This document shows positions 8,727 through 16,943 of a stretch of 64,000 bases of DNA, piece after piece. Positions within the stretch are counted from its first letter, which is position 1, and each line of letters begins with the position of its first letter. The notes under the pieces are model-generated. The model searched no databases, had not been told where the DNA came from, and saw only the letters and a program-made list of their open reading frames with translations. This DNA is from Haladaptatus litoreus (GTDB taxonomy: Archaea; Halobacteriota; Halobacteria; Halobacteriales; Haladaptataceae): NCBI RefSeq assembly GCF_900156425.1, contig NZ_FTNO01000001.1, forward strand, positions 1,674,001-1,738,000. The letters are read 5' to 3'. The position numbers and the translations under genes are program-made.

Positions 8727-9914
8727 ATGGGTGAAGTCAACTTAGAACACGTTTCGAAACGGTACGAAGATGTAACGGCAGTCGATGACATGAACCTCGA
8801 TATCCGGGACGGCGAGTTCGTCACGCTCGTCGGCCCGTCGGGGTGTGGAAAATCCACGACGCTCGAAACCATCGCGGGGCTGACGATTCCGTCGGACGGG
8901 ACGATTTCCATCGCAGGGCGAGAAGTCACCAAACTTCCGCCAAAAGACCGCGGCATCGCGATGGTGTTCCAGAATATCGCGTTGTTCCCGCACATGGACG
9001 TGTACGACAACATCAGTTTCGGGCTACGACTCAGAAACTACGAGAAGGACGAGGTTGATCGTCGCGTCGAGAACGCGTCGGAGATCGTCCAACTCGAAGG
9101 CTTGCTCGATAGAATGCCGGACGAGATGTCCGGCGGTCAGCGCCAGCGCGTTGCGATTGCGCGCGCAATCGTGCGCGAACCCGACGTGTTCTTGATGGAC
9201 GAACCGCTGGCGAATCTGGACGCCAAACTGCGCGTTCACATGCGCACCGAACTCCAGCGACTCCACAAGGAACTCGACGCGACCATCATCTACGTCACGC
9301 ACGACCAAGCGGAGGCGATGACGATGTCCGACCGCGTGGCGGTCATCAACAAAGGTGAACTCCAGCAGTTCGCCCCGCCGCTCGACTGCTACAACGAACC
9401 CGAGAACCTGTTCGTCGCGGGCTTCATCGGCTCGCCGAGCATGAACTTCGTGGAGGGCGTCGTCGATTCCAACGGCCTCCAGACGCCGGACTACCACGTC
9501 GAGTTCGACACCGGACAACTCAACGACGTGTCGGTGGACGACACGCTAACGATGGGTGTCCGTCCCGAAGACGTGTATCTCGTCGAAGATGCCGGAAACG
9601 TGTCGAACCCGACCAGCAGAATCGACGCCACGACGGACGTTCTCGAACCGATGGGCGACGAAATCTTCGTCTACATCCTCACGGGAGAGGGCGAGACTGT
9701 GGGAATGGACGCCGAAGCTGACGACGCTCATCAACTGCTGATGAGCGTGAACCCAGACAAGGACATCGACACGGACGAAGACGTGGAAATCGTCCTCGAC
9801 AGGGAGCGGATTCATCTGTTCGACACCGACACCGGCGACGCAATCGCGCACGGCCTCGAATTTGCGCCCGTCGAAGCAGGCCCCACCGGCACCGAAGCGG
9901 AGGGGGACGACTGA
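8727..9914 (+). CDS. Sugar ABC transporter ATP-binding protein (MalK/UgpC type)
   Basis: This 395-residue ATPase energises the transporter. Walker A is GPSGCGKST (residues 36-44), the signature is MSGGQRQRVAIARAI, Walker B is VFLMDEPLANLD, and the H-loop is YVTHDQAEAM. A C-terminal TOBE/OB regulatory region of about 150 residues follows, as in MalK and UgpC, where it takes part in dimerisation and regulation. The coding sequence for the signature motif contains an 18-bp perfect palindrome (9154-9171). It starts six bases after the second permease stop. The C-terminal tail is strongly acidic. Confidence 0.94.
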   Translation: MGEVNLEHVSKRYEDVTAVDDMNLDIRDGEFVTLVGPSGCGKSTTLETIAGLTIPSDGTISIAGREVTKLPPKDRGIAMVFQNIALFPHMDVYDNISFGLRLRNYEKDEVDRRVENASEIVQLEGLLDRMPDEMSGGQRQRVAIARAIVREPDVFLMDEPLANLDAKLRVHMRTELQRLHKELDATIIYVTHDQAEAMTMSDRVAVINKGELQQFAPPLDCYNEPENLFVAGFIGSPSMNFVEGVVDSNGLQTPDYHVEFDTGQLNDVSVDDTLTMGVRPEDVYLVEDAGNVSNPTSRIDATTDVLEPMGDEIFVYILTGEGETVGMDAEADDAHQLLMSVNPDKDIDTDEDVEIVLDRERIHLFDTDTGDAIAHGLEFAPVEAGPTGTEAEGDD

Positions 9915-9915
9915 G

Positions 9916-10119
9916 ATGGCGGTGGAGTTCAGGTTGGTGTATTTCGGGGCAGGGACGCTCCTGTTTTTCTTTTGGGCCTACGGTATCGTCTCGTTCGTCC
10001 TCGATTTGAAAAACAAAATCATCCCCGGCCTCCGAACACTTATCGACAATCGCCGCGCACAGAAGGCGGAAGAAGAGCGGGAGCGTGAACGCGAAGACAA
10101 AAAACAGCAGTTGTACTGA
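9916..10119 (+). CDS. Small membrane protein of the ABC transporter operon
   Basis: This 67-residue protein begins one base after the ATPase stop codon (MAVEFRLVYFGAGTLLFFFW). One hydrophobic segment (about residues 6-28) is followed by a highly charged tail rich in Arg, Glu and Lys that should face the cytoplasm. The tight spacing shows it is the last gene of the transporter operon. I do not know a function. A role as an accessory or assembly factor of the transporter is a guess from position alone. Confidence 0.75.
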   Translation: MAVEFRLVYFGAGTLLFFFWAYGIVSFVLDLKNKIIPGLRTLIDNRRAQKAEEEREREREDKKQQLY

Positions 10120-10184
10120 CGTGACTCCCCGTGACCATCAGAACTGTGTCGGACAATCGTTCCGTTTTCGAAGCGGAAGTACCA

Positions 10185-10201
10185 GCTCGGTAAAACCGAG
10201 C
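10185..10201 (+). terminator. Hairpin after the ABC transporter operon
   Basis: GCTCGG (10185-10190) and CCGAGC (10196-10201) form a perfect 6-bp stem with a TAAAA loop, 66 bp beyond the last gene of the transporter operon. It could end or stabilise the transcript. A TATA-like AGAATAAC at 10215-10222 then starts a new unit for the Gfo/Idh gene. Confidence 0.4.
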
Positions 10202-10247
10202 GAGCGAAAGGAAAAGAATAACACCGTCTCACAGGTGAGCCGTAAGT

Positions 10248-11315
10248 ATGAGTGCCAGTGAGCCGGTTCGAGTTGGGTTCGTCGGTCTCGGAAATATTGG
10301 ACATTATCACGCTGATAGAATCACTGATTTGCGTCACGAAATCGTCGGCGGCGTCGATATTAACCCCGACGCCCGTGCGCGATTTGCCGAGAAATACGAC
10401 ACCCGCTCGTTCGAGAGCTACGAAGAACTGTACGAAGCAGACGTCGATTGTGTCATCGTCACGACACCGAACAAGTTTCACGAGGAGTACGCCGTCGCCG
10501 CGCTGAACGCGGGACTCGACGTTCTTCTGGAAAAGCCGCTCGCGCACACGCTGGAGAGCGCGGAGCGAATCGCGGAGGCGGCCCGGAACGCTGACGGTTT
10601 CTGTATGGTCGGCTTCCACAACCGATTCCGCAACCCCGTCGAAGTCATCAAAGGCTACCAAGACGAGGGTCGATTCGGCAGGACACGCCACGTCGAAGCG
10701 AACTACATTCGACGCCGAGGCATTCCGGGTCGCGGTTCGTGGTTCACGAACCGTGACGTGGCGGGTGGCGGCGCGCTCATCGACATCGGCGTCCACGCCA
10801 TCGACCTCGCACTGCATCTGCACGACTTCCCGACGGTCAAGGAAGTCAGCGGCGAAGTCCGCTCGCAGTTCGGAAGTCGCGACGATTACACCTATCTCGA
10901 AATGTGGGGCGACGACACCGAATCCGGCGCGTTCACGGTTGACGATTCGGTGAGCGCGTTTATCCGCTGTGAAGACGGAAAAACAATCGCGCTCGAAGTC
11001 GCGTGGGCCGCGAACCGCGAATCCAGCGAAAAATACCACGTCCGCGGAACCGACGCCGGAGCGAGTTTCGACAAGAGCGACGATTCGCTCACGATGTACG
11101 AGACGAGTATGGTCGGCGCAGACCACTTCTCGGACACCAGCGTCAGAACCCGACAGGAAGACGCCCACAAAGCAGAACAGCGCGTCTTCTTCGAAGCAGT
11201 TCGTGACGGCGTCGCGCCGAAGATGAACACCATCGAACAGGCGCTGACGGTTCAGCGCGTCATCGACGCGGTCTATCGTTCCTCGAAGAACGAACAGGCA
11301 GTGCAGTTAGAATAG
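10248..11315 (+). CDS. Gfo/Idh/MocA-family oxidoreductase
   Basis: This 355-residue NAD(P)-dependent dehydrogenase belongs to the glucose-fructose oxidoreductase/inositol dehydrogenase family. The N-terminal Rossmann domain has FVGLGNIGHYHADRI, followed by the cofactor motif EKPLAHT (about residues 96-102). The substrate domain has the conserved GGGALIDIGVHAIDLALHL, whose Asp and His belong to the catalytic set. It has its own TATA-like box 29 bp upstream, after a hairpin that probably ends the ABC operon. Together with a second family member at 14455 and the TIM-barrel isomerase at 12404, it suggests oxidation of an imported sugar or glycoside. The substrate is unknown. Confidence 0.9.
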   Translation: MSASEPVRVGFVGLGNIGHYHADRITDLRHEIVGGVDINPDARARFAEKYDTRSFESYEELYEADVDCVIVTTPNKFHEEYAVAALNAGLDVLLEKPLAHTLESAERIAEAARNADGFCMVGFHNRFRNPVEVIKGYQDEGRFGRTRHVEANYIRRRGIPGRGSWFTNRDVAGGGALIDIGVHAIDLALHLHDFPTVKEVSGEVRSQFGSRDDYTYLEMWGDDTESGAFTVDDSVSAFIRCEDGKTIALEVAWAANRESSEKYHVRGTDAGASFDKSDDSLTMYETSMVGADHFSDTSVRTRQEDAHKAEQRVFFEAVRDGVAPKMNTIEQALTVQRVIDAVYRSSKNEQAVQLE

Positions 11316-11316
11316 A

Positions 11317-12327
11317 TTACAACAGCCACCGAATCCATTTTCCGTGCTGTTCGTAGGCGACGAGCGGTTCGTACTCCTCGCCGTCGAACCAGTCGAGCGT
11401 GAAGGCGTTATCCCACTCGTCAGTCGATTCGTGGCCCGATAGCCAGTGAATCGTGCGCTCCTGCGCGGCGGATTCGATGTGCGCCCGTAGTCGGTCTTGT
11501 GCCGAGTCGGGCAGTTGATAGCGCATTTGCGTGTCAAAGACGCAGACGGGCACATCGTCCGGAATTTCCGCGAGCACGTCCGGCAGTTCCTCGATTGCGT
11601 CACCCTGCCGGAGTTCTGGCGGGTGCTGTTGTGCCACGTCCGCGGCGCGCTGAAGCAGACGGTGGCGGTCTCCGTGTTCCGGCCAGATGAGTGCGCGAAG
11701 CCAACGAACGTCTTTCTCGTCCTGTATGGAAAGCGGATTCAGGTCGATTCCGATACGTGAAGCGACTGCGGGAAAGTCGTCCGAGATGGGTGGGGTTTTC
11801 TCACTCCTGATTTCCGAATCGAGGACGAAGTCGCTCGTCCCGAACTGGCCAGCATCGCCGTAATCGTAGGCGTACTGGTGCCAACAGAGGTTGAGGCCGC
11901 CGCTGGGGCCGAGTTCGACCAGCGCGAGTGGGTCGCCGCCGACTTCCTTTGAAACGTGCGAAAACGCCGGAAAGAGCGCGGTACACCGCCGAACCGCATT
12001 GGTCTGGGTTCTCCGGTTTCGCAGGAGTGGAAGGAGTTCTGTCTCGAACACGAGACAGAACTCCCGAAACGCGGGAAATGGATTGTCCGATTTTGGGTCG
12101 TCCGTGAGGGTCGGATAGTACTCCGCGAGTTCGTGGTTAGCACCGCCGAGCAGATGCCAGTGAATCGCCGCGAACAGGATGTTCGGCGTGCCGCGTTTCG
12201 GCGGGATTTCCTCCGCGATCGCGAGCAAATCCGGGTCGTCCGCGATTTCGCGCGAAATCTCCTCGTACAGGGGCGACGTTCCAACACACCAGTCAGCGAA
12301 CCACTCGAACTGCTCGGCGAGGCTCAT
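11317..12327 (-). CDS. DUF2332 family protein
   Basis: This 336-residue protein is recognisable as DUF2332 from LVELGPSGGLNLCWHQYAYDYG (about residues 153-174) and the upstream HWHLLGGANHELAEYYP. The LGPSGGLN segment resembles the glycine loop of methyltransferase folds, but no activity is established that I know of. I chose the Met at 12327 (MSLAEQFEWFADWCVG) over one 39 bases upstream, because the alignable region starts there and it leaves a 76-bp divergent promoter region with the isomerase gene. The C-terminus abuts the convergent Gfo/Idh gene. A 14-bp perfect inverted repeat lies inside the gene at 12033-12064. Confidence 0.8.
   Translation of the reverse strand: MSLAEQFEWFADWCVGTSPLYEEISREIADDPDLLAIAEEIPPKRGTPNILFAAIHWHLLGGANHELAEYYPTLTDDPKSDNPFPAFREFCLVFETELLPLLRNRRTQTNAVRRCTALFPAFSHVSKEVGGDPLALVELGPSGGLNLCWHQYAYDYGDAGQFGTSDFVLDSEIRSEKTPPISDDFPAVASRIGIDLNPLSIQDEKDVRWLRALIWPEHGDRHRLLQRAADVAQQHPPELRQGDAIEELPDVLAEIPDDVPVCVFDTQMRYQLPDSAQDRLRAHIESAAQERTIHWLSGHESTDEWDNAFTLDWFDGEEYEPLVAYEQHGKWIRWLL
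12033..12064. repeat. Perfect 14-bp inverted repeat inside the DUF2332 gene
   Basis: GGAGTTCTGTCTCG (12033-12046) and CGAGACAGAACTCC (12051-12064) are exact reverse complements separated by AACA. The segment codes for part of FCLVFETELLPLLRN. It is one of several coding-region hairpins in the window. Confidence 0.85.
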
Positions 12328-12370
12328 GTTCGGAGAATGGAAGACGGGCGGCGTAAGCCTTGCCACCGAA

Positions 12371-12378
12371 GTTTTATT
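12371..12378 (+). promoter_or_regulatory. TATA-like box of the TIM-barrel isomerase gene
   Basis: GTTTTATT lies 26-33 bp before the ATG at 12404 and only 14-21 bp before the in-frame ATG at 12392. The usual leaderless spacing therefore favours the downstream start. Confidence 0.5.
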
Positions 12379-12403
12379 CCCGAACGAAGTAATGGTTCAT
12401 GCT

Positions 12404-13375
12404 ATGGACATCGGCGTTCACACTCCGCCACTGTACGGTGAATCGCTTTCCGACGCGCTCGCGTATCTCAATGATATCGGCGTGGACGCTATCGAACCCG
12501 GCGTCGGCGGCTATCCCGGCGACACCCATCTCCCCCGCGACGAGTATCTGGACGACGACGACGCACAGGAGGAGCTGCACTCCCTGCTGGCCGAACACGA
12601 CATGCATATCAGCGCGCTGGCGACCCACAACAACCCGCTTCATCCCGACGACGAGCAGGCCGAGGAGGCCGACACCGAACTCCGCGAAGCCATTCAGTTG
12701 GCCGACCAGTTGGATGTAAATACGGTCACCTGTTTCTCCGGACTCCCCGCTGGCGGCCCGAATGACGAGGTGCCGAACTGGATTACCGCCCCGTGGCCGA
12801 CCGAACACGACGAGGCGCACACCTACCAGTGGGAAGAGGTCGCCATTCCGTACTGGCGCGATTTGGCGGAGCACGCCGCAGACCACGGCGTCGATGTCGC
12901 AATCGAGATGCACCCGAACATGCTCATCCACGAACCCGCCGGGATGCTCGAACTCCGGAACTCGACCAACGAGCGAATCGGGACGAACTTCGACCCGAGC
13001 CACCTCTACTGGCAGGGAATCGACGTGGTCGAGGCCATTCGCTTCCTCGGCGAACACGACGCAATCCACCACTTCCACGCCAAGGACACGAAAGTGTACG
13101 AATCCCAAGCGCGCTACAAAGGCGTCCTCGACACGACGCCCTACGACGAGGAAGCCAACCGCTCGTGGCTGTTCCGCTCCGTCGGCTACGGCCACGGCGA
13201 AGAACACTGGAAGGACATCGTCAGTGCGCTCAGGATGATTGAGTACGACGGCACGCTCTCCATCGAACACGAGGACTCGTTAACCAGTTCGACCGAAGGA
13301 CTGGAGAAGGCCGTCGAGATGCTAGAGCGCGTGGTGTTCCGAACGACTCCCGGCGAAGCCTACTGGGCGGAATAG
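12404..13375 (+). CDS. Sugar phosphate isomerase/epimerase (xylose isomerase-like TIM barrel)
   Basis: This 323-residue AP-endonuclease/xylose-isomerase-like TIM barrel starts MDIGVHTPPLYGESL. The residues that usually bind the divalent metal are visible: Glu in VAIEMHPNMLI, Asp and His in FDPSHLYWQGID, the His pair in IHHFHAKD and Glu in TLSIEHED. Family members isomerise or epimerise keto-sugars, and some act on 3-keto-glycosides. It lies between two Gfo/Idh dehydrogenases and downstream of a sugar ABC transporter, so it probably acts on an oxidised sugar intermediate. The start was chosen from promoter spacing. The exact substrate cannot be deduced. Confidence 0.88.
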   Translation: MDIGVHTPPLYGESLSDALAYLNDIGVDAIEPGVGGYPGDTHLPRDEYLDDDDAQEELHSLLAEHDMHISALATHNNPLHPDDEQAEEADTELREAIQLADQLDVNTVTCFSGLPAGGPNDEVPNWITAPWPTEHDEAHTYQWEEVAIPYWRDLAEHAADHGVDVAIEMHPNMLIHEPAGMLELRNSTNERIGTNFDPSHLYWQGIDVVEAIRFLGEHDAIHHFHAKDTKVYESQARYKGVLDTTPYDEEANRSWLFRSVGYGHGEEHWKDIVSALRMIEYDGTLSIEHEDSLTSSTEGLEKAVEMLERVVFRTTPGEAYWAE

Positions 13376-13389
13376 AGCGAATCAGTGGG

Positions 13390-13821
13390 CTACAAATCGG
13401 AAACCAGTTGCTCGGGGTAGAACGTCACTTTCTCCTCGGAAAACTCGGCTGGGCGTTTCCAGAAGCACTCGATTTCTTCGTTAAACTCGGCTTCGTAGCC
13501 CGAGAACTCGTCACGTTCGTATGGCCACGACTCCACTATTTCAGCTTCGTAGACGCGCCAGAGTTCGTGCGCGGGATTGCCGTCGAACGTGAACAATCCC
13601 TCGTAGGTTTCGCGGTAGGTGACGTTTTTCAGCGTGACGCCTAACTCCTCGCCGAACTCGCGCCGGAGGGCGTTCTCGCTGTGTTCGCCGAACTCGACAC
13701 CGCCGCCGAGAGGATAGTAGAATGGCTCTTCCTCGGTTGGTTTGGTGTCCTGCGCCACGAGCAGTTCGTCGTCCCGCCAGACGAGTCCTCGGGCGGAGAC
13801 GCGGATGTGATTGTTGTGCAT
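13390..13821 (-). CDS. Nudix hydrolase
   Basis: This 143-residue protein carries a perfect Nudix box (Gx5Ex7REUxEExGU), written here as GGVEFGEHSENALRREFGEE followed by LGV, at about residues 39-61. It should hydrolyse a nucleoside diphosphate linked to another group, using Mg2+ held by the box glutamates. The Met at 13821 (MHNNHIRVSARGLVW) gives a normal N-terminus; an upstream Met at 13860 adds 13 unconserved residues. The gene converges on the TIM-barrel gene and is transcribed away from repeat copy B. The substrate is unknown. Confidence 0.88.
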   Translation of the reverse strand: MHNNHIRVSARGLVWRDDELLVAQDTKPTEEEPFYYPLGGGVEFGEHSENALRREFGEELGVTLKNVTYRETYEGLFTFDGNPAHELWRVYEAEIVESWPYERDEFSGYEAEFNEEIECFWKRPAEFSEEKVTFYPEQLVSDL

Positions 13822-13897
13822 TGATGTTGTGAGACGTGACAATATTCTGGATTCTCTCAAGTAGATTGCGGTATTTCAATCGTCGGAGACCGATGCC

Positions 13898-14224
13898 GAC
13901 TCCAAACGAAGCCCTCGCTTCGCTCGCCCTTCATCCACCAAGGCCCGCACCGCCAGTCTCCCCACTCCTCCCCGCCAGCGCGGGACTGCATTCACGCCTC
14001 ACTGTCGTTCGGCGCTCACGGCTTCGCCGTTCGCCAGCGAGGCGACGCAGTCGCCTCGTCTCGTTCATGCGAACGCGCTGGCGCAACCATTCGGCCGGTT
14101 AGTCAAGCGATGTGGCGCGCGAAGGCGACTTTAGTCGCCCGCGCGAGGGACGAGCGAAGCGAGTCGGTTGGGGAGGGTGTGGCTGATGCGGTGGCGGTAT
14201 GATTGGAGTCGTGACTTGCTACCG
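13898..14224. repeat. Long inverted-end intergenic repeat, copy B
   Basis: The 633-bp gap 13822-14454 has no gene and contains the second copy of the element seen at 3594-3902. Identical or near-identical blocks are at 13955-13983 (29 bp shared with copy A), 14069-14085 (GCGAACGCGCTGGCGCA), 14143-14153 (GCGAGGGACGA) and 14161-14176 (GAGTCGGTTGGGGAGG). Copy-specific hairpins are inserted, for example CGAGGCGAC and GTCGCCTCG around 14039-14059. Its left end carries CTCGCCCTTCATCC, which also forms the arms of the palindromic element at 35989-36124. Confidence 0.75.
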
Positions 14225-14272
14225 GCAAACCTACACAATTTCGAATCGCGTACTGCTATTCCTCGATGTGTG

Positions 14273-14302
14273 TGGTATGATTGGAGTCGGATATCGCTAG
14301 CA
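14273..14302. repeat. Extra partial right end of the copy B element
   Basis: GGTATGATTGGAGTCG recurs at 14273-14288, about 77 bp after the same words at the right end of copy B (14196-14211), and is followed by a related TCGCTAGCAAA tail. This looks like the remnant of a second, nested or tandem copy of the element. The remaining bases up to 14454 are AT-rich and should hold the promoter of the next gene. Confidence 0.6.
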
Positions 14303-14454
14303 AAATCGAACAAACAGCGACAACAGAAACCGAACTGAAATACACGATTTCAATTACAGAACAATAATTTTTCCACAGAATCTATCCTCGTCACCGCTAT
14401 TTTCGCCGTGGCCATCAAACACTAAGCGGTCCCGCAAAGAACCCTACACAAGAT

Positions 14455-15555
14455 ATGAGTCTAAAAGTCGGAGTGTTAGGCTACCGATTCATGGGAAAAG
14501 CCCACGCGAACGCCCTCGCCCGCCTGCCAATGTTCTTCCCGGACGCGCCGGACGTAGAGCGCCACGTCCTCGTCGGGAGAGATGAGGAGGCACTTACGGA
14601 GGCCGCAGACCGTCTCGGTTTCGAAAACACGAGCACAAACTGGAAGGAAGTAATCGACGAGGTTGACGTGTTCTACAATCTCGGACCGAACTTCGTCCAC
14701 GCCGAACCCTCCATCGCCGCACTGGAAGCAGGCACCCCGGTTCTCTCCGAAAAACCGCTCGCGGCCAGCCTTTCGGACGCCGAGCGAATGGCCGACGCGG
14801 CGGAATCGGCGGGCGTGCCGACCGCGACCGCGTTCAACTACCGATTCGTTCCGGCGATTCGGTACGCCAAGCGACTCATCGAGGACGGCGAACTCGGCGA
14901 GATTCACCAGTTCCGAGGGAAATATTTGCAGGACTGGCTGGTTGACCCCGAGGCTCCGTGGTCGTGGCGCAACGACGCAGAACTGGCGGGCAGTGGCGCA
15001 CTCGGCGACCTCGGCGCGCACACCATCGACCTCGCGCAGTTCCTCGTGGGCGACGTAGAGCGCGTGTCGGGGCACCTCCAAACCTTCGTGGACGAGCGCC
15101 CAGTGGAGGGCGAAGACGAAACCAAACCCGTCACGGTGGACGACGCCTACTCCGCGCAGGCCGAACTGGCGGGCGGCGTGATGGGAACCTTCGAAGCCTC
15201 GCGATTCGCCACGGGGCACAAGAACGACCACACCATCGAGGTTCACGGTTCCGAGGGAAGCCTGAAGTTCTCGCTCGAACGCCTCAACGAACTCGAACTC
15301 CTACGGGACGACAACCGCGGCTACGAGACGATTCTCGTCACCGACGAATCCGACCCCTACATCGACCACTGGTGGCCACCGGGCCACGTCATCGGCTGGG
15401 AACACACCTTCGTCCACGAGAATTACGAGTTCCTCTCGGCAGTCGATTCGGGCGAGGAATACCATCCGAACTTTGCAGACGGGCTGAAAGTGCAGACGGT
15501 GTTGAACGCGATTGAGGAAAGTGACGAAAACGGGGAGTGGGTGAGCGTCGAGTAG
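14455..15555 (+). CDS. Gfo/Idh/MocA-family oxidoreductase
   Basis: This 366-residue protein is the second NAD(P)-dependent sugar dehydrogenase of the region. The Rossmann motif is VGVLGYRFMGKAHANAL, in which the usual second glycine position carries Arg-Phe, a common variant in this family. The cofactor motif is SEKPLAASLSDAE, and the substrate domain has GSGALGDLGAHTIDLAQFLV. The C-terminal half matches family members acting on sugars or glycosides (DHWWPPGHVIGWEHTFVHEN). It follows repeat copy B and precedes the convergent eIF2B-like gene. A role with the TIM-barrel isomerase and ABC transporter in one sugar pathway is inferred from position. Confidence 0.9.
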   Translation: MSLKVGVLGYRFMGKAHANALARLPMFFPDAPDVERHVLVGRDEEALTEAADRLGFENTSTNWKEVIDEVDVFYNLGPNFVHAEPSIAALEAGTPVLSEKPLAASLSDAERMADAAESAGVPTATAFNYRFVPAIRYAKRLIEDGELGEIHQFRGKYLQDWLVDPEAPWSWRNDAELAGSGALGDLGAHTIDLAQFLVGDVERVSGHLQTFVDERPVEGEDETKPVTVDDAYSAQAELAGGVMGTFEASRFATGHKNDHTIEVHGSEGSLKFSLERLNELELLRDDNRGYETILVTDESDPYIDHWWPPGHVIGWEHTFVHENYEFLSAVDSGEEYHPNFADGLKVQTVLNAIEESDENGEWVSVE

Positions 15556-15575
15556 AACAGATTAGTTGTTTCAGT

Positions 15576-16427
15576 TCAGTACTCCCACGTTCCCTCGTCC
15601 GTCACGACGGAATCGAGCATATCGGTGGGAGTCGCATCGTAGGCAGGATTCTCCACGGAAAACCCTTCGGCTGGTTCTCGAATGACTTCGCTGGCCGACC
15701 TGAAATCGTTCTCGAAGCGGAACGCCTCGCCGACGATTTTCGCGCTGGAACCGACGGTAGTGACGGGCACGTCCACCTCGTTTGCGGTGGCGGCGAGCGG
15801 GAACGTCCCGACGCGGTTGTATAGCGTGCCGTCAACGATGCAGTCCATGCCGGTGAACACGCGGTCACACTCCGGCAGGTAGTGGCCCGCCGCGCTGTCG
15901 ATGATGAGCGTCGCATCGACTTGGTCGATTTCCCCGAGGACGCGGGCGGTTTTGCGCCCGAGGTAGCGCGGTCTGGCTTCTAGCACGTACACGTCGAGAT
16001 AGACTCCGTCAGCAACGGCGTTTTCGATCGCCTCAAGCACCGTCGAAGAGTAATCGTGGGTCATGAGGGTCATCCCGTCCTCGAACTGCGGGGCGGCGTT
16101 TTCCGCGGCCCTGCGTTTTGCGGTGACGACCTGTTCGACCACGCTGTCGATGGCCTGTGACATCCTCTCTTTCGCCTGCTCGACCGATTCGCTCTCTGCG
16201 TCGGTGACCATCTTCACGATTGCTCGCTGGGTCGTCACGAGCGATGCGTGAGATGGATTCGCACGCCGGAGGGCGTTGCTGTTGTGGTCGAGCGCTCGCT
16301 CGAACTCTTCGACCGTCTCGAAATCGCGGCTGAGGAGGTCTTCTAGCGCGCGGGCGGCTTTCACCGCGACGGTCGAGGAGCTGTGCGTTTGCATCTCCTG
16401 TATCTCCTCGACTGTCTCGTCTATCAT
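15576..16427 (-). CDS. eIF2B-like / ribose-1,5-bisphosphate isomerase family protein
   Basis: This 283-residue protein belongs to the family that includes eIF2B regulatory subunits, methylthioribose-1-phosphate isomerase (MtnA) and archaeal ribose-1,5-bisphosphate isomerase. The C-terminal half carries GMDCIVDGTLYNRVGTFPLA with the conserved Asp. The position that is THC in MtnA reads THDYSST here, so the catalytic Cys of MtnA is absent, as in eIF2B-type members. The N-terminal helical domain of about 110 residues is typical. Haloarchaea have several paralogues, and this one may be a nucleotide or sugar-phosphate sensor or an isomerase. The old annotation as a translation initiation factor should not be taken literally. 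Confidence 0.8.
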   Translation of the reverse strand: MIDETVEEIQEMQTHSSSTVAVKAARALEDLLSRDFETVEEFERALDHNSNALRRANPSHASLVTTQRAIVKMVTDAESESVEQAKERMSQAIDSVVEQVVTAKRRAAENAAPQFEDGMTLMTHDYSSTVLEAIENAVADGVYLDVYVLEARPRYLGRKTARVLGEIDQVDATLIIDSAAGHYLPECDRVFTGMDCIVDGTLYNRVGTFPLAATANEVDVPVTTVGSSAKIVGEAFRFENDFRSASEVIREPAEGFSVENPAYDATPTDMLDSVVTDEGTWEY

Positions 16428-16556
16428 GCAATAACGGTGTTCGCCGGGCTACAAGATTGTTCTGGGTTTGCGTTTTCACGAATTGCGCGTCGGTTCGCTG
16501 AGACGAACCGACGCGCCGACGCGCAGTTTACATCCGTTCGACACCAACCTCCAACG

Positions 16557-16919
16557 ATGACTGTCCCTGTCCGCTACTACTGCCCTCACTGCGGTGCAAT
16601 CGCCACGCTGGAACGCGACGCCAACCTCGCCGACAAATCGGTGACTGCCGACCCCTTGGATGGGTGGGAGTACGCCAATGCCTACGACGATTTCGAGGAT
16701 GCAGACGGCGTCCAAATCGTCTGTGGCGGTTTAGAACTGGGGTTCGATTCTCGACAACAGCAGGAATCGGAGATTCCTGCGAGGACGAGCGAAACTGACG
16801 AAGATGGCTGTGGCGAACTGTACTACCTCAACTTCGTGAAGTTCGAGGACGGCGAAGAACTCGACCCGCACGTTCCGCTCCGTCCCGAAGACGCGCCGAA
16901 CTTCGATTTCAGAACCTGA
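16557..16919 (+). CDS. Conserved hypothetical protein with N-terminal Cys pair
   Basis: This 120-residue, very acidic protein begins MTVPVRYYCPHCGAIATLER. A CPHC pair near the N-terminus suggests half of a zinc site. Further Cys residues occur at IVCGGLELGF and EDGCGELYYL. The middle part is low-complexity Gln/Glu and contains a 9-bp perfect hairpin in the DNA (GCAGGAATC, GGA loop, GATTCCTGC; 16760-16780). The C-terminus LRPEDAPNFDFRT seems conserved in character. I do not recognise a family and infer no function. It converges on the next gene. Confidence 0.65.
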   Translation: MTVPVRYYCPHCGAIATLERDANLADKSVTADPLDGWEYANAYDDFEDADGVQIVCGGLELGFDSRQQQESEIPARTSETDEDGCGELYYLNFVKFEDGEELDPHVPLRPEDAPNFDFRT

Positions 16920-16943
16920 AAGCGCAACACTCGTCCAGCGGAT

